From: UBA1724 sp963621575 | GTDB lineage: Bacteria > Verrucomicrobiota > Lentisphaeria > Oligosphaerales > Oligosphaeraceae | Assembly (NCBI GenBank): GCA_963621575.1 | Contig: CAVFEH010000001.1 | Coordinates: 186,001-250,000 of the forward strand | DNA: 64,000 nt | Direction: 5' to 3' | Part shown: positions 35,239 to 44,600 of the stretch, one piece after another | How the letters are laid out: every line of letters begins with the position of its first letter | Position numbering within the stretch: the stretch's first letter is position 1 | Made by a program: the position numbers and the translations under genes | The notes under the pieces: model-generated | Database searches by the model: none | What the model was told of the DNA's origin: nothing | Seen by the model: the letters and a program-made list of their open reading frames with translations, nothing else

Positions 35239-36072
35239 ATGCTCCGCGAACGTCTAAAGGTCGCCATTCCGCTTCTCATCGTTGTCTTCCTGTGCTTCTT
35301 CCTGCCCGGAAATTGGGGACGCGGCGCTTTCGCACTGCTGGCGGCCGTTCTGCTTTTTGAGGCAAACCACGAGGGATGCCACCTCTGCGGCTTCCTGCCA
35401 TGGAGGAAGGAGGAGCTCCTCCTGGATGTCTTCGCCCTGGCACTCATCGGAAATGCCTGGACACAACTCCTCCCCGGGCCCGTCCTTCTCATGGCCTTCC
35501 TCCTCCTGGCTTTCGCGCTGTATTTCGGGCAGGAGGTCACCCGGAAAAGCCTGGAGAACGCATCAAAGGTGGTCCTGGTGGGCACGCTGGTCTGCTGGGC
35601 ACTTTCTTTCCTGGCGCAGATTTTCTACCAGTTCGGCCCCACCGGGCCCGCTTTGGTGGCGTTCCTGGTTGTTGTCACAAAGGTGGCAGACATTGGCGCC
35701 TATGCCGTCGGATGCGCCACTGCGAAGCTCCCGGGCGGAAACCACAAGTTGTGTCCCTTCGTGAGCCCCAAGAAGAGCTGGGAGGGGCTTCTGGGCGGCA
35801 TCGCCGCCTCCGTGGTCGTCGCCGAGCTCTTCGTCATCTTCGGGCATGACTCCATGATGGCCGGGGTCCTGGATCTGACCTGGCTCAACGCCATTCTCCT
35901 GGGAGTCGTCGCGGCAGTCGTCGGTTTGCTGGGCGATCTCTGCGAGTCCCTCCTGAAACGCGCCGCCGGCGCCAAGGACTCCGGAAAGATCCCCGGACTG
36001 GGCGGCGTCCTTGACATGCTCGACAGCCTTCTCCCCATGGGGGCGCTTCTCTATGCATGGCTGATGTGCTAG
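35239..36072 (+). CDS. cdsA: Phosphatidate cytidylyltransferase
   Basis: A 277-residue integral membrane enzyme making CDP-diacylglycerol from CTP and phosphatidate for phospholipid synthesis. About eight hydrophobic segments precede the CDS signature SLLKRAAGAKDSGKIPG followed by LGGVLDMLDSLLP. The usual PGHGG is PGLGG here, and the Arg of DRxDS is Met. VSPKKSWEG is the family's other conserved motif. The frame is open upstream to 35176, but ATG 35239 begins at MLRERLKVAIP, just before the first helix. In many bacteria cdsA neighbours dxr; here dxr lies 22 kb away. Confidence 0.9.
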   Translation: MLRERLKVAIPLLIVVFLCFFLPGNWGRGAFALLAAVLLFEANHEGCHLCGFLPWRKEELLLDVFALALIGNAWTQLLPGPVLLMAFLLLAFALYFGQEVTRKSLENASKVVLVGTLVCWALSFLAQIFYQFGPTGPALVAFLVVVTKVADIGAYAVGCATAKLPGGNHKLCPFVSPKKSWEGLLGGIAASVVVAELFVIFGHDSMMAGVLDLTWLNAILLGVVAAVVGLLGDLCESLLKRAAGAKDSGKIPGLGGVLDMLDSLLPMGALLYAWLMC

Positions 36073-36140
36073 CGCACGAGAAGGAACAAGGAGTTGATGG
36101 GGGGGGGTGGCAGGTTGCCGCCAATCATTCCTCAATGCAA

Positions 36141-36175
36141 AAAAAAGCCCTCCGGGTTGTTTCCGGAGGGCCTTT
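36141..36175. terminator. Bidirectional terminator between convergent cdsA and GH3 genes
   Basis: GCCCTCCGG (36147-36155) and CCGGAGGGC (36163-36171) form a perfect 9-bp stem with a 7-base loop. A-run on the left and CTTT on the right make it usable from both strands, better from the minus strand. Confidence 0.85.
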
Positions 36176-36288
36176 ACTATTTTATGCGGCTTGGGGACTT
36201 CTGCCGTCTCTTTTCGGCGCCAAGGCGGAGGAGTTGCGCGCCGTGCCGGGGGACGGTGAATTCGGAAGCCGTCATTTTATCCGTGGGA

Positions 36289-38436
36289 TCAATCGTTGTA
36301 GACGGAATCGTTGTCGATCGTGACCTTCGCCTGTCCGCGGATGTCCGCGCTGGAGGAGCCAACCAGGAATTCGATCTCTCCGGCATCCACGCGGAACTGG
36401 TGGTGGAATTCGTCCCAGTAGGCCAGATCGCGGGTGCGGATGGGGATGACCACCTTCCGGGATTCGCCCGGCTTCAGCCGGATCTTCCGGAAGCCCTTCA
36501 GTTCTTTGACACAGCGTTCGACCTTCGCGTCTGGATAAGAGGCATAGACCTGGACTACTTCCGCCCCCGGGACCTTTCCCGTGTTCTTCAGCGTGACGGA
36601 AACCGCGAGGCGTCCGCGCACATTTGTGGCGGCGACCTTGGAATAGCTGAAGGTGGTGTAGCTCAGACCATGCCCGAAGGGGAAGAGCGGCGCGATCCCC
36701 TTGTGGTCGTGCCAGCGGTATCCCACATAGAATCGTTCGTTGTAGGTGACGTTTTCCCCGTTGTAGGTGCCCATCTGCGCGACTGCCGTGTCACCGTAGT
36801 TCCTCGGCCAAGTCTGTGCCAGCTTTCCGCTGGGGTTCACGTCACCGAAGACGACATCGACGATCGCATTGCCTTCCTCCATGCCGAGATAGGAGGTCTG
36901 GAGCATGGTATCCACTTTGTCCGTCCAGGTATAGCCCACGGGCGTCCCGGAGCGGGAGATGACGACAGGATTCTTCAACTTCCAGCCAAGAATCGTGTGC
37001 ATGGCCTCCTGCAATTCCTTTGGCCAGTCCATGCTCACGCGGTCACGGCTCTCGCACTCCATGTTCTCCTGGTAGCCCAGCTCCGTGCCCGTGAAGAGGA
37101 TCACCGCGTCCGCAGATTCGGCTTCTTTCCGAAGATCCTTCGCGTCGCACCAGTCGGCGGAGGTCTTCTGCTCGACATGTCCGCCTGCGATGGCGGCGCC
37201 GGAGGTGTCGGTTTGCACAATCTCTCTCTTCGCGCAGTACGGCATAAGGACCACCTCACACCCCTTCAGACGCTCCTTGAGGGCACCGAAGAGGGTCACT
37301 TCGTACGGGACATTGCCCTCCCCCGAACACCCCTGGTGGCACTGCTTCTCGTCTGCAAGCTTGCCAACGACCAGGACCTTCCGGAGCTTCTTCGCATCCA
37401 GTGGAAGGACGCCCTTGCTGTTCTTGAGCAGCACGATGGATGCGGCGCCCTCTTCCCGCGCGACGCGCTGATGCGCCCTCGTGTTGCGCGCTCCCGCCTT
37501 CCGGGGCGCGTTTGTAAGGAAGCCTGTCTTGGCCATGACCCAGAGAGTGCGCAGGGCCATCTCGTCGACGGTCGCCGCCGGCACCTCGCTGGCGCGCACG
37601 GCGTCCGCCAGGGGATAGGTTCCGGCCTTTGGGTTGTAGTTGTGGGCAATGCACTGCCCCGAGCTCATTTCCATGCCACCGCCATTGTTCGCGGCGAAGG
37701 CGGTGGTATGCATGTTCCCCCAGTCGGTAACCAGAATTCCCTGGAAGCCCCAGCGGTCACGGAGGATTGCTTTCTGAAAATACTTGTTTTCGTTCAGCAA
37801 GATGCCGTCGACTTTGTTGTAGCTGGACATGACGCAGAGGACGCCGGCCTCCTTGATGGCCGCGCGGAACGCGGGGAGATAGATTTCGTGGAGCGTGCGG
37901 TCGTCAACGTGGGTGTCGACGGAGGTGCGGTTCAGTTCCTGGTTGTTGAGGCAGAAATGCTTGACCGTCGCCGCCACATCGTAGCTCTGCACGCCCTGAA
38001 TCATCGGCACGCACATTTGTGCCGCAAGAAGCGGATCCTCGCCCATGTATTCCCAGTTGCGGCCATTGAGCGGCGTGCGCATGATGTTCACGCCCGGCCC
38101 CAGCAACTGGTCCACTCCACGATCCCGCATCTCCGCCCCGAGCACCTCGCCATGCCTGCGCGCCCAGCGCGGATCCCAGGTCTGCGCCAAGGCAGAAAGG
38201 CTCGGCAACTTCGTGTTCTCGCTCTTCGGCTCGACGTAGCCCCAGTCCCAACGGTGCATCGCCGGCCGCACCGTCGAGCTGTTGTCGCTCATCAGCCACT
38301 CACGCGCGATTCCAACGCGGGGAATTGCAGAAAGCGTCATCGTGCCCGACCCCCCGAGCATCTGCACTTTCTCTTCCAGGGTCATCTTGGCCAGCGTCTC
38401 GCGCGCGACCTTCAGGGCTTCTTCGTCGTTCAGCAT
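36289..38436 (-). CDS. GH3 beta-glucosidase-type glycoside hydrolase
   Basis: A 715-residue GH3 enzyme. The N-terminal TIM barrel holds KHF (159-161) and the nucleophile Asp238 in GILVTDWGNMH. The alpha/beta sandwich (about 350-530) follows, containing VILFTGTELGYQENME. A C-terminal fibronectin III-like domain (about 600-700) has VSVTLKNTGKVPGAEVVQVY. FPFGHGLSYTTF is the usual link between domains. There is no signal peptide, so it should act in the cytoplasm on beta-linked gluco- or xylo-oligosaccharides. It lies 150 bases downstream of asnB on the same strand and may be read with it. Confidence 0.93.
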   Translation of the reverse strand: MLNDEEALKVARETLAKMTLEEKVQMLGGSGTMTLSAIPRVGIAREWLMSDNSSTVRPAMHRWDWGYVEPKSENTKLPSLSALAQTWDPRWARRHGEVLGAEMRDRGVDQLLGPGVNIMRTPLNGRNWEYMGEDPLLAAQMCVPMIQGVQSYDVAATVKHFCLNNQELNRTSVDTHVDDRTLHEIYLPAFRAAIKEAGVLCVMSSYNKVDGILLNENKYFQKAILRDRWGFQGILVTDWGNMHTTAFAANNGGGMEMSSGQCIAHNYNPKAGTYPLADAVRASEVPAATVDEMALRTLWVMAKTGFLTNAPRKAGARNTRAHQRVAREEGAASIVLLKNSKGVLPLDAKKLRKVLVVGKLADEKQCHQGCSGEGNVPYEVTLFGALKERLKGCEVVLMPYCAKREIVQTDTSGAAIAGGHVEQKTSADWCDAKDLRKEAESADAVILFTGTELGYQENMECESRDRVSMDWPKELQEAMHTILGWKLKNPVVISRSGTPVGYTWTDKVDTMLQTSYLGMEEGNAIVDVVFGDVNPSGKLAQTWPRNYGDTAVAQMGTYNGENVTYNERFYVGYRWHDHKGIAPLFPFGHGLSYTTFSYSKVAATNVRGRLAVSVTLKNTGKVPGAEVVQVYASYPDAKVERCVKELKGFRKIRLKPGESRKVVIPIRTRDLAYWDEFHHQFRVDAGEIEFLVGSSSADIRGQAKVTIDNDSVYND

Positions 38437-38586
38437 GGGAACCAGTGATTGAGGGGAAAACGTCCAAATGTATCCGGAGACCTTCCGAAAACATGAGGCG
38501 TACTGTAGAGCCTTTGGTGCTTTCGGGGGTCGAAAGGCAGTCTGGATTGTTCCCTCAGGCCGGCCCTGGTTCTCCGCGCCATTCCT

Positions 38587-40290
38587 CTAGACGGCGTGTT
38601 CGTGAACTCCTGCGACGGCGCGTCCGGAGGGTTCGTTCAGATGCTTGAAGGCCTCGTCCCATTCGAGGGCCTTTGCGGTAGAGCAGGCGACAGATGCCTC
38701 GTGGGGAACGCATTCGGCGGCGGACTCGGAGGGGAAGAACTCGGAGAAGATGGCGCGGTAATAGTATTCCTCCTTGGTGGCGGGGGTGTTGACGGGGAAT
38801 CGCTTGGCGGCCTGCGCGAATTGCGCGTCCGTGACCTCGCGGGCGGTCATCTCCTTGAGGGTGTCGATCCAGGAGTATCCCACGCCGTCGGAGAACTGTT
38901 CCTTCTGCCTCCAGGCGACAGCGGGGGGGAGCATGTCCTCGAAGGCCTCCCGGAGGATCCACTTTTCGATGTGGGAGTCGCCGTGGGAGCCGGTGGTGGC
39001 GGGGAGGATTCGTCCCTGGCACATCTTGTCGGCGGGATTGAGCCGCATGGCCACATCGAGGAATTCCTTGTCCAGGAAGGGGACGCGCCCCTCCACGCCC
39101 CAGGCTGCCAGCGCCTTGTTGGCACGGAGGCAGTCGTAGAGATGGAGCTTGCCCAGTTTCCGGACCGTCTCTTCGTGGAACTCCTTGGCGTTTGGGGCTT
39201 TGTGGAAGTACAGGTATCCGCCGAAGATTTCGTCGGCGCCCTCGCCGGAGAGGACCATCTTGATTCCCATGGCCTTGATGGCGCGTGCCATGAGGAACAT
39301 GGGCGTGGAGGCGCGCACGGTGGTGATGTCGTAGGTCTCCAGGTGGTAGATCACATCGGGGAGTGCATCCAGCGCCTCCTGGATGGTGAAGTGGATTTCG
39401 TGGTGGACGGTCTCCAGGTACTCGGCGGCGGTGCGTGCCGCGGCCAGGTCGGGCGAGCCTGCCAGGCCGATGGCGAAGGAGTGGAGGCGGGGCCACCAGG
39501 CCTCCTGGGTGTCGCCACTCTCCACGCGCTTCCGGGCAAATTTCGCGGTAATGGCGGTAATGACAGTGGAGTCCAGTCCTCCCGAGAGGAGGACGCCGTA
39601 GGGGACATCGCTCATCATCTGCCGCTTCACGGCGGCCTCCAGGGCGTCCTTCAGAACAGGAATGGAGGAAGTGTTGTCCTTGACTGCGTCGTATTCGATC
39701 CAGTCGCGGCGATACCACTGGACTGGTTTTTCCTGTCCGCTTTGGAGGGAATGCCCTGGTAGGAACTCCTGGATCATGCAGCAGACGCCCTCCAGGGCTT
39801 TGAGCTCGGAGGCCACGTAGTAGCGGCCCTCGGCGTCCCATCCCTGGTAGAGGGGGATGACGCCGATGGGATCCCGTCCGATGAGGTATTGGTCCTTTTC
39901 GGTGTCGTAGAGGGCGAAGGCGAAGATTCCGTTGAGCCGGTCGAGGAAATCCGCGCCGTATTTGATGTAGAGGGGGATGAGGACCTCGCAGTCTGAGCCG
40001 GTCTGGAACTGGTATTCCGGAGAGAGCTCCTTCCGGAGTTCCTCGTGGTTGTAGATCTCGCCGTTGACGGCCAGGACGTATCGTCCGTCGGGGCTCATGA
40101 GGGGCTGCTTGCCGGAGAGCGGGTCGATGATGGCCAGTCGCTCGTGGGAAATGAGTGCGTGCTCGCCCTCAAAGACGCCGGACCAATCCGGACCACGATG
40201 ACGGATTTTCCGGGACATCTGCAGAAGTTGTTTTCGCAGATGGGCGGCGGCGCCCTCCTTGACATCAAAAATGCCTACGAATCCACACAT
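38587..40290 (-). CDS. asnB: Asparagine synthetase B, glutamine-hydrolysing
   Basis: A 567-residue enzyme making asparagine from aspartate, ATP and glutamine. Cys2 of MCGFVGIFD is the class II glutaminase nucleophile after Met removal. RHRGPDWSG and NGEIYNH complete that domain (1-190). The synthetase domain has the pyrophosphate-binding loop SGGLDS (236-241) and LSGEGADEIFGGYLYFHKAP. The length matches the E. coli AsnB type. AAGGAGA nine bases before the ATG is a strong Shine-Dalgarno. It begins 48 bases after gltD and is the third gene of an apparent gltB-gltD-asnB operon. Confidence 0.97.
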   Translation of the reverse strand: MCGFVGIFDVKEGAAAHLRKQLLQMSRKIRHRGPDWSGVFEGEHALISHERLAIIDPLSGKQPLMSPDGRYVLAVNGEIYNHEELRKELSPEYQFQTGSDCEVLIPLYIKYGADFLDRLNGIFAFALYDTEKDQYLIGRDPIGVIPLYQGWDAEGRYYVASELKALEGVCCMIQEFLPGHSLQSGQEKPVQWYRRDWIEYDAVKDNTSSIPVLKDALEAAVKRQMMSDVPYGVLLSGGLDSTVITAITAKFARKRVESGDTQEAWWPRLHSFAIGLAGSPDLAAARTAAEYLETVHHEIHFTIQEALDALPDVIYHLETYDITTVRASTPMFLMARAIKAMGIKMVLSGEGADEIFGGYLYFHKAPNAKEFHEETVRKLGKLHLYDCLRANKALAAWGVEGRVPFLDKEFLDVAMRLNPADKMCQGRILPATTGSHGDSHIEKWILREAFEDMLPPAVAWRQKEQFSDGVGYSWIDTLKEMTAREVTDAQFAQAAKRFPVNTPATKEEYYYRAIFSEFFPSESAAECVPHEASVACSTAKALEWDEAFKHLNEPSGRAVAGVHEHAV

Positions 40291-40338
40291 GGATTGATTT
40301 CTCCTTCCAGAAGTTGTTTTGTTGTGAATGGGCGTGCC

Positions 40339-41694
40339 CTACCCCAGCTGCCGGGCGCATTTGAGGCCATCGGCGATGGCGCGGACCACAAGGGAGGGGC
40401 CCGAGGCGGCGTCCCCGCAGAGCAGCACATTGGGCTGGTCGGACAGTCCCAGGCTCTCCAGGACCTGTGCGCGGGTGCGCTTCAGGAAGCCCATGGCCAG
40501 CACCACCATGTCGCAGGCGATGGTATGCGCGGGGCCGGCGGGCACAAATTTCATGGGACGTCCCTCCGGGGAGAACTCCCATTCCACGGGCACGACCTCG
40601 GCGCCGGCCACTTGTCCGTCATGTTCCAGAATCCGCAGGGTATTGAGGCTCCAGAAGCGCTGCATGCCCTCCTCCACGGCGTAGGAGGAGCGCAGCTGGT
40701 ATGGCCAGGCGGGCCAGGGGGTCTTGGGGGAACGGTGTTCCGGGGGCATTGGCATGACATCGATGGAAAGGACGGACTCGGCGCCCTGCCGCAGCGCGGT
40801 TCCCGCGCAGTCGCTGCCGGTATCGCCGCCTCCGATGACCAGCACGCGCTTTCCACAGGCGCAGATGGATGCGCCGGTGGATTCGCCGGTGGTGGCGCGG
40901 TTCTGGTCGCCCAGATAATCCAATGCCTGGTAGACCTGTGGCAACTCCCGTCCGGGGACCTTCAGATCCCGGGGCACGGGAGTGCCGTTGGCAACAACCA
41001 CGGCCTCGAAGTGCTTCAGGAGATAGCTCCCGGAGATGTCCCTGCCGATTTCCGCGCCGCCCTGGAAGTGGATGCCGGAGGCCTCCAGGACCTTCCAGCG
41101 GCGTTCCACCACGGCCTTGTCCAGCTTGAAGCAGGGAATGCCGTAGCGGAGAAGACCTCCTATCTGGCGGTTGCGGTCGAAGAGCGTGACCTCGTGGCCG
41201 GCGTCATTGAGGGCCACGGCGGCCGCCAATCCCGCAGGGCCAGCGCCAATGACGGCGATCTTCCGGCCGGTGCGTCGCGCGGGGATGCGGGGAGTGACCC
41301 AGCCGCTGGCGAAGGCGGTCTCCACGACGGCCTTCTCCACTTGGCGGACGTTGGTGGAACCAAAGTCCAGACCGCCCAGGCAGCAGGCGTTCTCGCAGAG
41401 TGCGGGGCAGACGCGGCTGGTGAATTCCGGGAAGGGGCTGGTTTCGGCGAGGCGTTCCCAGGCGTCCTGCCAATCGCCATGGACCACGGCCCGGTTCATC
41501 TCGGGAATATGGTTCATGAGGGGGCATCCCATGGCGTGGCAAAAGGGCACGCCGCAGTTCTGGCAGCGCTTCGCCAGGCTCTGGATTTCAGGGGGAGGCA
41601 CGGCGGCCTCGACTTCGCGGGGATCCCGGAGACGCTGTGCAACGGGCCGGTAGAAATGTTCCCTGCGGGGGATTTCAAAGAAGGTCTTGCTCAT
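40339..41694 (-). CDS. gltD: Glutamate synthase small subunit
   Basis: A 451-residue NADPH-dependent flavoprotein that passes electrons to GltB for glutamate synthesis. Two cysteine clusters near the N-terminus bind 4Fe-4S centres (CQNCGVPFCHAMGCPL and CPALCENACCLG). GAGPAGLAAAVALND is the FAD-binding Rossmann motif, and GGGDTGSDCAGT binds NADPH. GDAASGPSLVVRAIADG near the end is typical. It starts three bases after the gltB stop, so translation is probably coupled; no Shine-Dalgarno is visible, which fits coupling. Confidence 0.96.
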   Translation of the reverse strand: MSKTFFEIPRREHFYRPVAQRLRDPREVEAAVPPPEIQSLAKRCQNCGVPFCHAMGCPLMNHIPEMNRAVVHGDWQDAWERLAETSPFPEFTSRVCPALCENACCLGGLDFGSTNVRQVEKAVVETAFASGWVTPRIPARRTGRKIAVIGAGPAGLAAAVALNDAGHEVTLFDRNRQIGGLLRYGIPCFKLDKAVVERRWKVLEASGIHFQGGAEIGRDISGSYLLKHFEAVVVANGTPVPRDLKVPGRELPQVYQALDYLGDQNRATTGESTGASICACGKRVLVIGGGDTGSDCAGTALRQGAESVLSIDVMPMPPEHRSPKTPWPAWPYQLRSSYAVEEGMQRFWSLNTLRILEHDGQVAGAEVVPVEWEFSPEGRPMKFVPAGPAHTIACDMVVLAMGFLKRTRAQVLESLGLSDQPNVLLCGDAASGPSLVVRAIADGLKCARQLG

Positions 41695-41697
41695 TTT

Positions 41698-44600
41698 TTA
41701 TCGTGCGCTCCGAAAGATTTTCTTGTATTCCACGGGCATGACGCAGACGAAGCGTCCGCGGTATTCCTTCCACTGGTCCAGGATGCGTCCCGCCATGACG
41801 CTGCCGGTGAGGGCGCGGTGCTTTTCCAGCAACGCAAGCAATTCGGCTTCCTCGGGGGAGTCCTCGCGTACCGTCTCCAAGTCCACGGTATCCAGATTGC
41901 AGCGCAGGTCGAAGTCCCCGGATTGGTCCAGTACATAGGCCAGACCACCCGTCATGCCGGCGGCGAAATTGACGCCGGTGGGACCCAGCACCACGACCCG
42001 TCCGCCAGTCATGTATTCGCAGCCGTGGTCGCCCACGCCCTCCACCACGGCCTGGAAGCCGCTGTTTCGGATGGCGAAGCGCTCGCCAACCTGGCCGTTG
42101 ACGAAGATTTCGCCGGAGGTGCCGCCGTAGCCGATGACGTTTCCGGCCAGGACGTTCTCTTCGGGGGCGCAGGGGGATGCGGGATCCGGCACGATGACGA
42201 TGCGTCCGCCGGAGAGGCCCTTCCCCACGTAGTCGTTGGCCTCGCCCGTCAAGCGGAAGGTGATGCCGTGTGCCAGGAAGGCGCCGAAGCTCTGCCCCGC
42301 CACGCCATGGAAGTCCAGCCGCCAGGTATCATCGGGAAGGCCCGCCAGGCCTTTTGCCAGCGCCACGCGTCCGGAGAGACGGGCTCCCACGGAGCGGTTT
42401 GCGTTGACGATGGCCAGTTCGGCATGTGCCGGCGCGAAGGAATCCAGGGCCTTCCCCAGGGCGGGGAAGAGGACCTGGTCGTCGTAGGTCTGCTGGGGAT
42501 GGAGCTTGCCGTCCCAGCGGATCTGCGCGCCCACCGCCCGGTGGAGCATGTCATGGAAGTCCAGTCCTGCGGCCTTTCCGGCCATGCGTCCGGGATCGGG
42601 CTCCAGCAGATCCGCGCGTCCCACGGCCTCATCCAGGGAGTGGAGTCCCAGGGACGCCAGGATTTCCCGGGCCTCCCGTGCGATGAAGTGGAGATACCGG
42701 ACGATGTGTTCCGGCTTTCCCTGGAAGTGCTTCCGGATTTCGGGGTCCTGCGTGGTGATGCCGGCGGGGCAGGTGTTGTCCTGGCACTGCCGGAGCATCA
42801 TGCATCCAAGGGCCAGCAACAGCGCGGTGGCGAAACCGAATTCCTCGCCGCCCAGCAGCGCGGCGACCACCACATCGCGGCCGGTGCGGAGCTGTCCGTC
42901 CACCTGGAGGCGGACCATCCCGCGCAGGTTGTTCTTCACCAGGGTCTGGTGGGTCTCCGCCAAACCGATCTCCCAGGGCATGCCCGCGTATTTCATGGAG
43001 CTCAGGGGGGCGGCGCCGGTGCCGCCGTCATGCCCGGAGATGACCACCACATCCGCGTGGGCCTTCGCCACGCCTGCGGCAACGGTTCCCACGCCATTTT
43101 CGGAGACCAGCTTCACGGAGACGCGGGCGCCGGGATTCACGGCGCGCAGGTCGTGGATCAGCTGCGCCAGGTCCTCGATGGAGTAGATGTCGTGGTGGGG
43201 AGGCGGAGAGATGAGGGTCACGTGAGCCGTGGAATGACGCGTGCGTGCGATCTCATCGTTGACTTTGTCGCCGGGGAGCTGTCCGCCTTCGCCGGGCTTG
43301 GCGCCCTGCGCCATCTTGATCTGCAAGTCCTTTGCACGGGCCAGGTATTCCACTGTGACGCCGAAGCGTCCGGAGGCCACCTGCCGGATGGCGCTGGCGC
43401 GGTTTTCGCCGTGGGGGCCGGGGAGGCTCCGTTCGGGTCCCTCGCCGCCTTCGCCGGAGTTGCTCATGATTCCCAGGGAGTTCATGGCGACGGCAATGGT
43501 CTCGTGGGCCTCGGGGCTCAAGGCGCCCAGGCTCATGGCGCCGGAAACGAAATGCTTCAGGATGGCCGTCTCGCTCTCCACTTTCTCCAGCGGCAGGGGC
43601 GACACGCCCTCGGTGCGGAAGCGGAGCAGATCCCGGAGCCGGATGGGGGTCTCCGGGTGGTTGGTGGCGTCTGCGAAAGCGCGGTAGCGCTCGGGGTCGT
43701 CCTGCCGGACGGCGGCATGGAGGCTGCAGACGGCGGCGGGAGTCACCAGGTGGGGTTCGCCGTCGTGTCTCCAGCGGTATGCGCCGCCAACAGGCAGGGA
43801 GCGCAGCAGCGCCAGAGGCGCCCTGGCCTCCTGGACCCGTTGGCGGACCTCCTGGGCCACCTCCTTCATGCCGATGCCATCCACGGCACTGGGAGTGCCG
43901 GGGAAGTATTTCCGGATGAGCTCGCGCCCCAGTCCGATGGCTTCGAACATCTGGGCGGAGCGATAGCTGCGCAGGGTTGCGATGCCCATCTTGGACATGC
44001 ATTTGAGCAGTCCCTTGTCAATGGCGGAGATGTAGTTTTCGGTGGCCTTTGCGGGATCCTGCTCCCATGCCAAGGCGGCCACGGTCTCCAGGGCCAGGTA
44101 GGGATGGATGGCGGTGGCGCCGTATCCCAGCAGCAGTGCGAAGTGCATGACCTCGCGTGCCTCGCCGGTCTCCAGGATCACGCCCACGGGGGGCCGCAAT
44201 CCTGCGGCGGAGAGCGCCTGGTTCACGGCGGCTGCGGCCAGCAGGGAGGGAATGGGCATCTGGTTTGCGGGGACCTCGCGGTCGCTGAGGATCAGGATGT
44301 TTTTTCCTGCCCGGGCGGCCGCCACCGCGCGCTCTTCCAGTTGGGAGAGGGCCGCCTCCAGATCGTCCTCCCAGACGATGGAGAGGCGTTCCGCACGGCT
44401 CTTCTCCATGGCCTCCAAACGGGCCAGATCCTCGCCGGTGAGCACGGGACGAGCCAGCCGGATGAGGCTGGCGCGGTGGGCTTCCTCGGAGAGGACATTT
44501 CCCTGGTTGCCGATGTAGGTGGTCAAGCTCATGACCAGCTGCTCGCGGATGGGGTCGATGGGGGGATTGGTCACCTGGGCGAAGCGCTGCTTGAAATACT